This document shows, in pieces, positions 37,051 to 49,465 of a DNA stretch of 64,000 nucleotides. This DNA comes from Taiwanofungus camphoratus (taxonomy: Eukaryota > Basidiomycota > Agaricomycetes > Polyporales > Taiwanofungaceae): contig CP021220.1 of assembly GCA_003999685.1 (NCBI GenBank), positions 4,214,168-4,278,167 on the forward strand, written 5' to 3'. Made by a program: the position numbers and the translations under genes. The notes beneath the pieces are model-generated. The model was not told the origin of the DNA. It made no database searches and saw nothing but the letters and a program-made list of their open reading frames with translations. Numbering within the stretch: position 1 is the first letter of the stretch; each line of letters starts with the position of its first letter.

Positions 37051-38286
37051 GACCACCGCGCTCAGCAATTAACGATAGACGGAGGAAAGGGAGCTCGCGG
37101 TATTAGACAAAGAGCATCTGACCAAGTTTATGATAAGTACGCGCAGGTTCGACAGATTTTCAGGGACGTAAGGAAGGCCGCCAAGCACTCTTGAGTGAGT
37201 ATACATATATACAAACTATTACAACGACAAGCGAGCTGGTTAAATGTTGTGGAGGTCGACCCAGCGATTCAATAGCCTCAAGGGCGGAATAGTGAGATAG
37301 ATTTGAGATCTGCCACGATCCTGAAAGCCTATTTGGCGACACTTTGGAGCCAAATACGGGCTGGCATGCCTCCATAAGGAGAAACTTCCCCGCCAAAACA
37401 GACCATAACGCAAAATGCTACAGTGGCCCCGTGTGCACGGCTGTTTGTCGCGGAAAATCGAATTATACGCAACACTAGCATACCTGAACCAATGTGTCGA
37501 TATGACTCCATGAAGTTCGGAAACCAATGGTAAATTGACGCCACTGATGTCGGCATCCACTAGAACTCAGAGCCAGTTGTTATGGCGTTCTAATGCTCTG
37601 CAACAGTATGTGATTTATTCGTTCTTATGTCGACTTAATGTACATGAGACCAAGTGTCATATGAGCTCGAACTTTTGATAATGTCAAAAAGGAGCGAGTG
37701 CATCTACAGAATATCGTACCGCGACGCCTCACTGGGACTCATCTCATAGAGCCTAGATATTCCAGAATCAGGTTGAAGTGTCTATGATCGCGTCCCACGG
37801 CAAGTCTTCGAGAAGTGTTCCAATGGCTGAACTTATTGGCCGGCGGCGGCTACCCCCGCTGCCACCGAGTGGCGAACAGACCGAATGTCAGCAGCCTCAC
37901 AAGGTCTTGAGCCTGTTCTTCTGTCAGCAAAAAAGCCAGCGCTGAAAATTCTTGTTTCTAACACCAGAGAAGCAACCACATTATTTTGCAGCTAGTTGCC
38001 GATATTCTGCTTTTCCTGTGAGCTTCCATGCGTTGAGATAAGCAAATCTAGATGGGCTCTAGTAAGCCGGCGAAAGCTCGGGCAAAGTATTTATGTTAGG
38101 TTGTGTCATACACAACCTAACACTGTATGGTCATCAACGGTCAAGAGGCGGATTTTTGCCTACGCCTTGACGGCTGGCTACGGCACATATTGGGTCGAGC
38201 AGGCTGGGAAAATTGAAGAATGAAATGTAATAGATAGAATGCACAGCACATGCCTCGCGAAGCTTTATTCACGACGAAATCTGCTA
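37051..38286. other. Spacer without a supported gene; contains a perfect hairpin
   Basis: Short frames only. At 38,095-38,121 there is a 12-bp perfect inverted repeat (GTTAGGTTGTGT / ACACAACCTAAC) with a 3-nt loop. Confidence 0.45.
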
Positions 38287-40378
38287 TCAGCCCTCCATCA
38301 TTTCCTCCGGTGGGGGGCCTCCTGCTTCCCTTTCTCTTTCTTTTCGTGTAGCCTGCACAACATCATCAACACGTAAGAGTACTCGAGCGGCTTCGACGGC
38401 CGTTTTGAGGGTTTGGATCTGTAATAGACGCGTAAGGCGGTCAAATCTCACTGCTAGCGAACAGAAACATACCTTGACGCTTGCAGACTCGTACAGCCCA
38501 TATGACTTCATGTCCACAATTTTTCCAGTATCACCGTTGATGCCCCATGAGTGTTCTCCATTAGCATGTTTGGCCTGGGAATCGCGTCCGAGTGAGTACC
38601 AAAAAAACTTGCTGACTAAGATATTAGGACATACCCGCAACTCGGTCAATACTCGGATTGCATTGCCGCCGCTATTTTGTACGAGTGTTCGCGGTATTAC
38701 TTCCATTGCATCCGCTACCGCCCTGAATGGCCAGCCTTCGACGCCAGTAATGCTGCGCGCCTTAGCATGGAGACCGACACTGACAGCCATCTCCGTAGCG
38801 CCGCCTCCCGGCGCCAAAACGGGGTTAAAGAACACGTTGCGCGCAACAGACATGGCATCAGCAAGATTGCGGTCAATCTCATTTAAAATATCTTTCGAGG
38901 GACCACGGAGGAGGATCGTGCATGCTTTCGGAGTTGTGCATTCGGTGAGGAAGGTGAAGTATCTACAGGTGATGGAAGGATAAGTATGCGGAAGTAAAAC
39001 CACAAGAACATACTCACTCATCTCCCATTTTCTCTATGTGGAACAAACCACACTTTGTTCCAACGTCGGATTCTCGAAGGTCTTCAACACGGTTGACGAT
39101 GGTAGCGCCAACTGCCCGGGCGATACGGTTATTGTCCGATTTCCGTACTCGTCGAATGGCGGATATATTCGCTTTGTACAGGAAGTGTTGTGCATAATCT
39201 AAGTAGGAAACAGTGAGATTGACGCATTCGCCGATATCAAAGACCAGTTTACCAGAGACACCTTTCTCTGTGATGACAAGATCCGGCTTGAACTCTAGAA
39301 CCTTATCCACCATCGCCTTTACTTGTTCCTCTTCGATCTCCTGAATCCTGGACCAATCAGCCTCCTTCGAAATCTCGATATTTGTCTGAGATTCTCCCTT
39401 CTTGTATTCCAAGGGACAATCGAGAAGCACGATACGCGGATTGACGATCCGTCTCCGCATCTTTGGGTGTGTGATGTCTTTGTTGAGCATGATCCCGCTC
39501 AGTACCTTGCTCTGCTCAATCTCGCCGCCTGGCACCTTCTCCACACGGGCATAGCGCTTGATATCCACCGTCTTGATTGCGCCTTCCTCTTGCGCGACTG
39601 TGCGCACCGCTTGCAAAGCGAGTTTGCACATGAGGTCGGACCAGCGCATGACAAATTTAGTGCCAATGGATGTCTTGATCAAGGACAGCATCTCCTCATC
39701 GTTGGAGGTATCAATGGGGATTGATATGCGCTTGATAATTTCGAGAGCCTCCTTCAGGGCTTTGTTATAAGCAGAGATGATGACTACAGGATGAATATCG
39801 CGCTCGAGCTGAGCAAGTGATTGCGCGAGGATTTCACCAGCTGTACACAAGAAAGAGTCAGGCAAAGGCGAGAGAAAAAGACGATCCTCCATACCAAGGA
39901 TAATGACACTAGTAGTACCGTCACCACACTCCTCATCTTGCGTCCGACTAAGTTCGATCATGTTTTTTGCCGCAGGATGCGCGACATCAATCTCTCGTAA
40001 GATGGCATTTCCATCATTTGTTAACCTGAAATGATACAAGTACTCGGTTCAGCGAACAAGACAATAGGTGTGGAAACAAGAGACGACTAACAGAATACCA
40101 CCCATAGGATCCAAGATCATCTTCAGCATCGCCTTCGGACCGAGACATGTCCTAATGACATCTGCAACAGTCTAACAGAGGAGAAGCCTATTATTCAAAG
40201 TGCTAAATATACGATGTCACACTGACTTTGGCGGCGGTGATATTCGATATTTGGGCTTTTCGTCCGGATTGTCTTTCCGGGGCCGTGTCTTTGGAATCAG
40301 TTAGATAGCTTTACTTGGTGTTGGGACCAGAAAAGACGCACTCATAACAAAAACTGGTGTCTGTCCACCAGCCTGCAT
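38287..40378 (-). CDS. CCT3: T-complex protein 1 subunit gamma (CCT3 chaperonin)
   Basis: One of eight subunits of the cytosolic CCT/TRiC ATP-dependent folding ring. Exon 1 (from 40378) encodes MQAGGQTPVFVM and splices to NTAPERQSGRKAQISNITAA. Group II chaperonin signatures follow: LTNDGNAILREIDVAHPAAK, the ATP-binding GDGTTSV, and in the C-terminal half NVFFNPVLAPGGGATEMAVS and IPRTLVQNSGGNAIRVLTEL. The gamma-type ending is DVVQATRKEREREAGG, stop at 38287-38289. One short intron near 39,230-39,180 has no in-frame stop, so an unspliced reading continues through it; removing it restores EKGVSDYAQHFLYKANIS. Around seven introns. Subunit assignment rests on overall similarity to yeast Cct3. Confidence 0.92.
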
Positions 40379-40582
40379 CTTGACGTTGTGGTGAAGGTGG
40401 AGATCGAACACGGACCGTCAGAGTCAGGGATTTGAGAGGCCTTCGCGTAGACGTCTGGAGAAACGCGAGTTGATAGATTTCCTCTTTCGTAGAGTTCAGT
40501 TACGTAATGCTGGCTTCAGAAAGAGTCCGAAGGACCATTCTTAGCCACCTTCGATGTTTCCAACAGCGCACTGTCGGCGACA
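40379..40582. promoter_or_regulatory. Short bidirectional promoter between CCT3 and ATG101
   Basis: 204 bp separate the two divergent start codons, so both promoters and 5' UTRs must share this interval. No TATA element is obvious. Confidence 0.55.
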
Positions 40583-41503
40583 ATGAGCAACCCACACCCG
40601 ACGATCACGATAGACCTTGTAAGCTTTTGATTGCTGAATGATAGACATGTCTTTCTGATGCATGGGCAGCCAGGTCCTTGATCGTCACACGACAAAGGAA
40701 GTCTTGCGTGCGGTACTCCATTCTATCCTCTTTCATCGCCTCTTCGGCACGGTGAAGGCACAGACCTTTGAGGTTTTGGATGTCACCATGGTATCACTAC
40801 TACGCTATTCGTTCCGTTTTACTCATCCACTCATTCGAAATGGGCATTTTCTCTCAGCCGGGTGTGGATGATGCCGACATGACGCAGCTGGTCGAAGACA
40901 AGGTAGACGCATTTTGGAAAGCCATAGAGGGCGGTGCGAGTAAACGCGGACAAGTGAGTATCGTGCTACGTAGTGTCGTGTCCGTATACTGAACAACGAA
41001 TGTGTCCTGCGCCATAGATTACTGTCACGTTCTCCGAGAAACGACCTCGAAAGACATGGTTCATCATGGGTGAGGTTCGTACGTTGTCAAGTTCATTTTG
41101 TCATCAGCGACGGATCTTGACCGCTTCCATCATGACACAGGAAGAGATTCCTTGGGAACAATGGTACGCATCTGTCCGCTCTGTTTTAGCTTAAAGGGCA
41201 TGTACCTGATCTGGTGCAGGATCATTAATGCAGAAATTCGGCAGCCCACAACGGACAGAGGTGTGTATCGTACCTGTCTGGTCTGATCATTAATTCGTCT
41301 GGTTGAGCGTTGATCCATGTCCAGACCGACTACAGTTCAATTCGGACCTGGCCTCAACGTTGACCAAGAGTCTCGAGACGATGCTTACGCATGCGTCGTC
41401 AGAGCGGGGACGTTCGGCGGTCCCTCTTATAACCAAGGCCGATGGCATATCACCATTTCCTATCAAGATGACTGTCAAGGTCGGTGGCGTGGAAGTGGGC
41501 TAA
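40583..41503 (+). CDS. ATG101: Autophagy-related protein 101 (HORMA-domain)
   Basis: Partner of Atg13 in the Atg1/ULK initiation complex of organisms other than budding yeast. Exon 1 (40583-40618) MSNPHPTITIDL splices to 40673, VLDRHTTKEVLRAVLHSILF, then HRLFGTVKAQTFEVLDVTM, PGVDDADMTQLVEDKVDAFW, ITVTFSEKRPRKTWFIMGE, EIPWEQW, IINAEIRQPTTDR and LQFNSDLASTLTKSLETML, ending SPFPIKMTVKVGGVEVG. The blocks run in the order of the Atg101 HORMA fold. Six short introns, all frame-consistent as far as checked. No extension beyond GGVEVG is needed, since the frame stops cleanly. Confidence 0.9.
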
Positions 41504-42198
41504 ACATGGCTTGTTTGAAACTCTGCAATTATAAGGCACTGAAGGTTCGGTGCCTGGCGAGCAGATCAGTGGGAGGTTGACATTCTCAACCGAGGCATAA
41601 ACGTTGCTCATTCCCGTTGGACACTGTGCTCAATTACATAGCTTGATCCAGTCTCGACACGCTGTGCGCTGTGCTGTATGTTTATACCAGTCGTGTGCTG
41701 CGGTTGCCTTCTGCGCTGTGCTGCGAATCGGTTGTTCGTGTACTAGGAGTATGATTAGCTTTCCAGGTTTGATCTGTGAGCAACGAGTTAACAGCCACTG
41801 TCTCGTCCCGGAGAGTCGCGGGTACGCCGCTGGCCTTGAATGGATGCACAAGTGGCTGGTGCAGACAAATACTTGTGATGCCCATCGTCAAACCACATGC
41901 CATCAACGACGAACGTGCGAGGAACAGCCTCCTGCGGGTCCCATTGCTGGCCACAGCTTGCGCGCTAGCACCGTCCACCAGAACATTGGAAGCCGTAGAA
42001 GACTAGACCTGATGAGATATCGTGCTGTGAACTTTCAGGACACCTGCTTCTCCCGGTGCTCGGTGCTCGATCCCATGAACTCTCAAGTCCTACAAAAACG
42101 CACCGTTCCTTGATGTTTTCACATTTCCCGCTCTATTTTTGCTGCAGCCTGTTTCGCCATTAGGATTTCCTCAATTCGCTCGTTCTCGTATTTATAAG
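41504..42198. other. Intergenic, promoter side of the coiled-coil gene
   Basis: No supported gene. TATTTATAAG lies immediately upstream of the ATG at 42199, too close to be the TATA box for that start unless transcription begins elsewhere. Confidence 0.35.
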
Positions 42199-43853
42199 AT
42201 GTCGTCCGGTCGGAGCCTAAGCACAAGTGGTTCCTCCTATTCTTTGAATGTCTCGTATGCCTCCCCTCGTCGGCGTGGCATCGGCTCAATGCATTCCGGG
42301 TACGCCTCCTCTAGCATATCGTCAAAAAGCTATCGTCGCGCGTTACAAGACGCATACAACGACTGGAAGATGGCGGATGACGCCAGTCAGCGTGTAGCGG
42401 GGGAGGAGCGCACTGCGGAAGAGTGTAAAAGGGATTTGACAAATGCAAAAAAGTATGTCGAACAGATGCACGCCCAACGGTGAGTGCCTCCTGTGTGCGT
42501 GATCACTGATTCTGCGGAGAAGTGAAGTGGAACGATACGTTATAGATCTCCCCTGCGCGGCTTAAGGAAGAAGAAGCCATCGTTCCTGAACCTGCTTGGG
42601 AGGAATAAGAATACAAGTCTTGCGCATCTCCCGATCCAGCCTGTCCCAAGCGCACCTATAGACCTGATCGAAGCCAGTGTCCATGTGGATGAGCTAGAGC
42701 GACGCATGTACGTTCTGACGAAGCAGGTAAGGTTTCTATTGCAAACGTTCAATATTCATATCGAAATACCGTGATTTTCATAATTATGGGTGCAGATAGA
42801 AGCGACAAAGACTGCTGCCGCCAAGTTGGACAATTGTTTCGAAGCCCTCAGAAACACCTTGGACAGCGGACCTCTGCCTTCTTGGCGCTATACACTGTCC
42901 GAAATTTACTTCCTTTCTCCCTGATTTCCGTCTCATTATCTTCGCAGGGGAAATGAAGATGCCATCGCCCGAGCTGAAAAGTCTGTCGCTGCTCGTGAGG
43001 AAGCTTACAATGATGTGTGTCATGCTTTCCCACACCTTCCCGTCCTCTTTTCCGTTCGATTACCTTTCTCTCACGCCATAATGATAGAGCTTGACAATGA
43101 CCGAGTCGTTCAAAAGAGGTCGTTTGGCAGCGCAGTCAGCGCATCACCACTATGCCCAAGCTATGGACCTTGTAGATACTGTGTGTAGCCCTAAGAAGAA
43201 CACATGGGAGGCTGCACTGGGCGACGAGCAGAGCAGGGAGCAGACATATAGAGGTCAGCTGGATTCTCTCTAACCGGATTGTGCACCGATGTTCTAATTG
43301 AGTACGCATCTCGCAGAGGCAGGTAGTTGGGCGCAGAAAGCCCAGGTATGCTTCAATGAGTGTTTGCGCGTGCTCGAACCATATCAAGATCTACTCGGCC
43401 GAGACGAGTTGGAAGATTGTGACGAGCTCAAGCGGGCTGGGCTTCTTCAAGCTGTGCGGCTCTATGAACTTATGTACGGCGGGAAGGCGCTTGCGTTTGG
43501 AATCACTCGTGCGTCGGCTCTTACTCTGGTTGCAATGATGATCTCATGGTATGTTTTCCATGTCTTTGCCATGGTGCCATTGTAATTCCCGACGGCCAGA
43601 ACAAGTGCAAATCATGCTGCAGAAACAGACGGCCGTGTTTGAGCGACTGACGCGTCTCGCAGTTGGTGTGCAGAACTTCACAACTCATTGTGAAACCGTT
43701 CAGCAGGCTGCTCGAAATCAGAGGGATCACGCTCGGCGACATGTGGTGGCTCTGTGGATGAATGATGGCTCTGCTTATGCTTCGCTCTCGCCCATGTCTT
43801 CGCCGCCGTCTTCACCGTCAGCTGGCAATAGCAATTCTGGCATGGTGTTGTAA
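42199..43853 (+). CDS. Uncharacterised coiled-coil protein
   Basis: I do not recognise the family. Exon 1 encodes a Ser-rich N-terminus (MSSGRSLSTSGSSYSLNVSY) and a helical segment with heptad-like spacing (YNDWKMADDASQRVAGEERT). It splices to RSPLRGLRKKKPSFLNLLGR, then VHVDELERRMYVLTKQ, IEATKTAAAKLDNCFEALRN, and, through an intron with donor GTCCGA near 42,898, to GNEDAIARAEKSVAAREEAY. Later exons: FKRGRLAAQSAHHHYAQAMD, GSWAQKAQVCFNECLRVLEP, TAVFERLTRLAVGVQNFTTH, and a Ser/Pro-rich end. Mostly alpha-helical, cytosolic by appearance, no membrane segment. Six or so introns. Function unknown. Confidence 0.68.
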
Positions 43854-44586
43854 TTTCGTGTACGCAGCGTTTCATTGTACGGCTCTGATATTCTGTTGTG
43901 TTGTGCATTTATTTCACGTAGGTTAGACATAGGGTCAGCTGTGTTTTGTATTAGTTGTATCTGTAGACACGGTATACCACATTCTTACCTCTTTCGTTCT
44001 AGAGCCTTGAATAGAGTTGTTATTGCATGACAGTGGATGACTTTTCATAAGAGTCTGCAGCTTACTTGTGGACGTCCGTAGATGGCCGAGCGGAGACTGA
44101 AGTGATTTAGTGCGAGCAATGTCGTATCCATAATGCACCGGCTCGTAACGCCTGAGAACGCCTGTAAACATACATTACGTGTCACAAAAGGGGCGTGGAA
44201 AGATTTACTTAGTGGAAAATCGGGCTACCAGCGTGACATTTGGAAGGTAACCAACTTTGAGTCGACCCCCTTGCTAGTCTGAAACTCTCTCGGCATTTCG
44301 GCTGATGGGTTTACGCTGCAGACTTTTATGGAAAGTCATCCAGTCTGCGCGCAGCTCAAGTGCTGCGGGCTCGTAGCGCTCGCTGTATGTCATAGCTTTT
44401 ACAATGATTACTTCATCGGCCGAGCACCATTTTCTAATATGTTCCGGAACCGAATCCACGTCCTGTGGCAGTCTGTGGCGAATGGCCCCGACCGCACATG
44501 CGCCTCGAAATAAGGCTCGTGCTCTGTACATGACCGGCATATGTTCCCGTTGACACCTACGTCCACATCACTCATCCGTTACGGCC

Positions 44587-46479
44587 ATGGCGCTGCACAA
44601 CTTTAGCAGAGGAGCCCTCAGGGTAGCCAAGAACTATACCAAAGGGTACTCGCACGCCCAAGCCATGGTCCGGGATGTAACGTCGAACGATCCATGGCCA
44701 TCGTCAGGCAGGCAGATGCATGAAATTGCGCAGCTGACATACAATCCGTAAGCCCCTTAGGTATGAGATCGTATTCAGGTAGATTCACTCTATCGACAGA
44801 GATGACTTTGTCGATATCATGGAGGTGCTAGACAAGCGACTGAATGACAAGGGCAAGAACTGGCTCCACGTCTTCAAGGTGCATCCTCCTATTTCCTTCT
44901 GCCATTCAGTTCCTTGACAGACCGCTACATCTCCAGTCCCTCACTCTCGTCGATTACCTCCTACATTCAGGGTCGGAAAATGTCATAGTCTACTTCAAAG
45001 ATAACATCTACCTCATCAAGACTCTTCGGGAGTTTCAATACATTGCCGAAGATGGTCGAGACCAAGGTGCAAACGTACGCCAGAAAGCCCGCGATATCAG
45101 CAACCTCCTTCTTGACGAAGCTCGCGTGCGCCAAGAACGGCGGTCGCGCGCACAGATGTATCAGCGCATGTCTCGCGATAGGCGCTCCAGTGATTACGAC
45201 GACTTGGACGACGAGAATTCCAGGAGGCGCAGCATAAATTCTGTCCGTCGGCCCAAGAAAGAGGACGAGGAATTACTCCGCGCGATCGAAGAGAGCAAGC
45301 GGATCGCTGCACAGGATAAGGCGAACGCCGAAGAGAGGGATCTGCAGCGAGCCATCCAGCTCAGTAAGGAGGAAGAAGAGAAAAGGGCCAGGGCGCTCGC
45401 AGATGCCAGCTTGATACTGTTCGATAACCAGAACCAGAACCAAGCGTGGGTACTCTTATTGCCGTGCTATGCCCTTCTGGTTTTTCAACCTTGTTTTGCA
45501 TTTCCAGGCCTCTGACAAGCCAGAACAACTTGGTTGATGCTACTCTACCGCTGCAAATCGCCTCGACAGGAATGCAGCCTCAGTTCACAGCAATGGCTCC
45601 GCAATTCACGTCATTCAATCCCTTTCAACAGCAGACACAGCAAGAGATCATGCAGGTGTGCTGCCATTCCCACGCATCTTTCACTACCTTGGACTCAATA
45701 GATTTCTGATATGATGCATCAGGCACAGTACATGCAGCAGCAAGCCGAATGGATGCACCAACAGCAGGCTTTTCAGCAGGCACAGGAATTACAGGCTCTG
45801 CAGCAAGCTCAGCTCGCCCAAGCGCAGCAGGAAGAATGGCTGCGTCAGCAGCAACTGCTACAGGCGCAGCAGACCCAATCGATACTTGCTCAGCCTACTG
45901 CCGCTCATATCGGGTCTGTTATGATTAAGGACCTGGCTTCTCTTATTAGCTGATCTTGTCACATATGCCTTAGGTCAAACAATCCCTTCGCGCCCGCTGC
46001 GTCACAATCAGCACCGCCCTTGTCGCGTGACGCAGCATCAGCTGGACCGCAGTCCACTGGCTCAGTGTCGTTCAACCTCACAGGCAGCTACGCCAATCGG
46101 GACAGCAGCGCCAGCGCGCCTCCGGGCCCACGACAGCAGCAGCAGCAACAACAACAACAACAGATGACTGGAAGGGTATCGAGGGCCGACCAAGAGCACG
46201 CGCATCTTGCGAACTTGTTTGCAAGTCGTGGCGCAGCGGACGGCATTGATACGTTTGGGAACGTGGGGCAACTTCGGTAAGTTCTCACATACAATGTCTT
46301 GAGTTCGACACAAAAACAAGACGGTTGACTAACGGTCATTTGTTACCTGGCATATCAGCTTCATGTCCACTCAAGCTGGCCGTCTTGTTGCTCAGAAGAC
46401 CGGTGCACCCAACCACAACCCCTTCCTGCAGCAGAATCCGACATCGCAACAGAGCGATCAGCCATTCTTTCAGCTTTAA
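44587..46479 (+). CDS. Epsin (ENTH-domain endocytic adaptor)
   Basis: Clathrin adaptor that binds PtdIns(4,5)P2 and ubiquitinated cargo. The ENTH domain covers about residues 10-145: AKNYTKGYSHAQAMVRDVTS, DPWPSSGRQMHEIAQLTYN, DDFVDIMEVLDKRLNDKGKN, SLTLVDYLLHSGSENVIVYF, IYLIKTLREFQYIAEDGRDQ. Two ubiquitin-interacting motifs follow (EDEELLRAIEESKR and ERDLQRAIQLSKEEEE). The C-terminal half is Gln-rich and carries NPF motifs for EH-domain partners (FNPFQQQ, SNNPFAPA, NHNPFLQQ). A run of ten Gln is encoded by mixed CAG/CAA at 46,134-46,163. At least five introns; the stop is at 46,477-46,479. Equivalent to yeast Ent1/Ent2. Confidence 0.92.
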
Positions 46480-47163
46480 GAAGCCTCTCATGTTTTTCTG
46501 TTAGTCTAGTCGTCTACTAGTATGCTATCGCCCCGTTCCTGTTCCTCCTGTATCAGTAATGTGAAAGTGTATCACTCGTTCTCCGGTCTCCCTATACTGT
46601 TGTAAGGTAACTTGTAGTACGTACAGCTTGTTTCTAAATAATTGACGTCGGTAATTCTCAAACGCATCCATTTTGGCCATCACTAACTCTGGTCTTGTGG
46701 TCTTTCTGAGCAAACTTATTAGAGCGTATTCGGAAGTGAATTCGAACTGCGTAGTTCAAGATAACCGTGCAGCATGTTCTGAATTTATGATATCATCTTG
46801 GGAGGGTACACCCACGTCGGTGGGTATCTACGGCTGTAGCAGATGTACGTCGAGTTTCATTTTCGACATCTGATCTGTCACTATGTCGGATTGGCATCGC
46901 TATAGGCAGCCTCTCACACAGAGGAAGCTAACAGACTAGTGCCACCAACACGCCTTTTGGATGGCCCGTTGCCAAAACCATTAAACAGGGTGCCCCACTC
47001 TAGTCTGAACTGGTGCGCCGCACTCGTCGATCATCATTTATCCACACTTGATCAGGAACAGCACAGGACATCGATTGTATGAAAATGAGCTCGATAACGT
47101 TTTACACTGGTCCCTCCGTGCTCAGCAGCCATTCCGACAATTCACTTCGTTCTTGCTTAAATT
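46480..47163. other. Intergenic, no gene seen
   Basis: 3' flank of the epsin gene and promoter of the hydrolase gene. No recognised element. Confidence 0.45.
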
Positions 47164-48361
47164 ATGGCGACTTTGGCTGATGCACCTGGCGAATGTTGTT
47201 CTACAAAGACCATTGAGCATACCGGGAATGCTCAAGGGTCCGTCGAAAAGATTGCTGGCATTGACACCTATATCTCACGTCCTGCGACCCTAGGAGAATG
47301 CAGGAACATTATCCTGTTCTTTGCAGACGTCTTTGGCCCTTTTTTCCTCAACTCACAGCTAATCATGGACTACTGGGCCTCACATGGTGAGTTCCTTGAT
47401 CGCGGTACTGAATGACTCTGCAATATTTACTCGTGGACTTCGATCGTGACCAGGATATCTTGTCCTCGCTATCGACTACTTTGAGGGTGATCCAATACAG
47501 TCGCACCTCAATGAGCCCAACTTCTCCATCGTTGGGTGGGCCGCAAGCAAGTTAGACCGAGGATTGGAACTCGTGGATCCCTGGCTCAATGCAGTGAGAA
47601 ACCAATTTGGTGTGTTTACTGCCCCTAGTCAGGCTCTCATTCACCTACGCTTAACTTGTTCATCTTGTCTATATGATTCAGGAACATCTGATACGAAGTG
47701 GGCTACGGTGGGTACGTCGACGGCTCCGTGCTCCGGTGGTCATACACCAACACTCATTCGTCAGGCTATTGTTTTGGTGCACCGTCGGTAATGAATTGCC
47801 TCGCAACGGACTGGATTGCCGCAGGTAGTCCTTTTTCTAGAAATGACGCCGGACGGTTGTCTCATTCTTTGCCTCGCGTTAGGGGCATTTGCTCATCCAG
47901 CATTCCTGAATGAGGATCATTTCCGCAATGTCAAGAGTTAGTGAGAGTTTATACTTATTGTATGTTCATACTGAAAATAGTCTTGGATCTAGAGCCTCTG
48001 CTACTATCATGTGCAGGTGCCTGACCTGATGATATTTCATCTTCCTGATCCTTTCTGACCTGCCGTGCTTTTGTTCCGGTTAGAGGTGGACCATACATTT
48101 CCATTAGAATCTCGTCGCAGAGCAGAGGATATTCTCATAGAGAACAAGTCAACGTACCACATGCAAGTCTTTTCTAGTGTTAGTCACGGCTTTGCAGTTA
48201 GGGGAAACATGAATGATTCTGTCGCCAGTAAGCATTAATTATCCATCTGACTTGAGGGACCATGTATCTGAATGCTTATGTTGTCAGAATGGGCGAAAGA
48301 GCAGAGCGCACAGACTATCCTTAGCTGGTTCAATATGTTTTGCTCAAGGGAGAATCAATAA
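47164..48361 (+). CDS. Dienelactone hydrolase family protein (alpha/beta hydrolase)
   Basis: Cytosolic alpha/beta-hydrolase of the DLH family, whose catalytic triad is Cys-Asp-His; substrate unknown. Start 47164 gives MATLADAPGECCSTKTIEHT and TYISRPATLGECRNIILFFA with DVFGPFFLNSQLIMDYWASH. The nucleophile elbow is GYCFGAPSV, Asp lies in LLLSCAEVDHTFP and His in SSVSHGFAVRGN. Last exon: WAKEQSAQTILSWFNMFCSR, stop 48,359-48,361. Around six introns. This is the last ordinary conserved gene before the subtelomere, about 15.6 kb from the end of the window. Confidence 0.88.
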
Positions 48362-49465
48362 TTGACATCTAGAAGATGTCTGTAAACAGAATTATATAGG
48401 GATTTGCATAATTCAGTTAGGGTTTGGGCAGGGTTCATTTGAGGATAATGGTAAATATTGCATGTGATACAAATTGGTATTTTGGACTGATCTCCTGTAT
48501 AGAGGGCCTGACCACAACAGAGGGTGGTGAGGACTTATGGATGTTTGAGTGTTGTGAGGTTCAAGAGCATTGAGCAAGGTGGTAGTAAGACACGAATATG
48601 ATATGGTAATCAGATTGAACTTAAGGTCTGACCTAACTAAGTACATGTCTATATATACTAGTACAGACAACGAGCACGGACCAAGTACTACACTAGGGCA
48701 GGTGGTCTGTTGATATGACCTAGAAAACTCTGGAATCGAGGGAGTGCTTCAAAACGTGGCTAAGAAGCAGTGGGGTGAACTGTGGGGGTGTGAGAAGGGG
48801 AGCCACAACCTGTATGGTACTGGAAAATCTATATGTTGTTACCGTCGGGTAGGACTAGAGACGTGTTCGTTTTTTCTTTCCCTTTGTTTGTCATACCATG
48901 GACGCGCGGCATTCCTTCCACACCTTACTTACTCAGATTGACTGACGGGCCGACCGTCCCCGCTTACGCCATGGTAGTTATGTACTTTCGGACCGCTGAC
49001 TCCTCTCGCCTTATGTGGTCTCTGGGGGGCTGCTAGTATACCTGGGGGTTGGCGGTGGCAGTATAAAGGGGGGTCCCACTGCTGGAGGTTCCCCTAGTCG
49101 TATTCTCTTCGTTCATCCTTTCCTAAAGTGTACTACGCATTAGTAACAATACACGCTAGTCTTTACACACCTTCTTGCACCTCAAGAAGCCCATAAAGAC
49201 TATCGTGACTACATAGGGCTTGTAGTTGAAGACTACCGAGGATCGTGACTCGTCGTCACCATCGCTCCTCTTCGACCCTTCGCTGCACACCGCCCCAAGC
49301 TTCTGCAGCATTACCAGGGTGAACCCTCTGGTAACACTAGAATACGACTCCATAAACCCGAACCCGTCCAGGTTCGAGAGGTCACAAGAAGACAGTGCCT
49401 AAAAGACCCGTATCGGTCTCGAAGAAGGCGAGGTCAGCGTACTCATAGGACTAGTACTGATCACC
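48362..49465. promoter_or_regulatory. Transition to subtelomere; possible LTR/promoter with TATA box
   Basis: No conserved gene. A clear TATAAA at 49,062-49,067 in a G/C-rich context, followed about 400 bp later by the ATG at 49,466, resembles the R-U5-leader part of an LTR retrotransposon or a strong RNA polymerase II promoter. No second LTR copy is present in the window, so LTR limits cannot be set. Confidence 0.35.

Noticed and set aside
37160-37560. Possible fourth DUF6534 gene fragment on the minus strand
   Set aside because: No LHTA, RSRTG or LNARK motif, and no hydrophobic helix order matching the family.
41604-42113. 169-codon frame between ATG101 and the coiled-coil gene
   Set aside because: Cys/His-rich by composition only, no zinc-finger spacing, overlaps opposite-strand frames of similar quality.
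49330-49385. Possible tRNA T-arm (GGTTCGAG context) before the 134-aa ORF
   Set aside because: No acceptor or anticodon stem can be paired around it.
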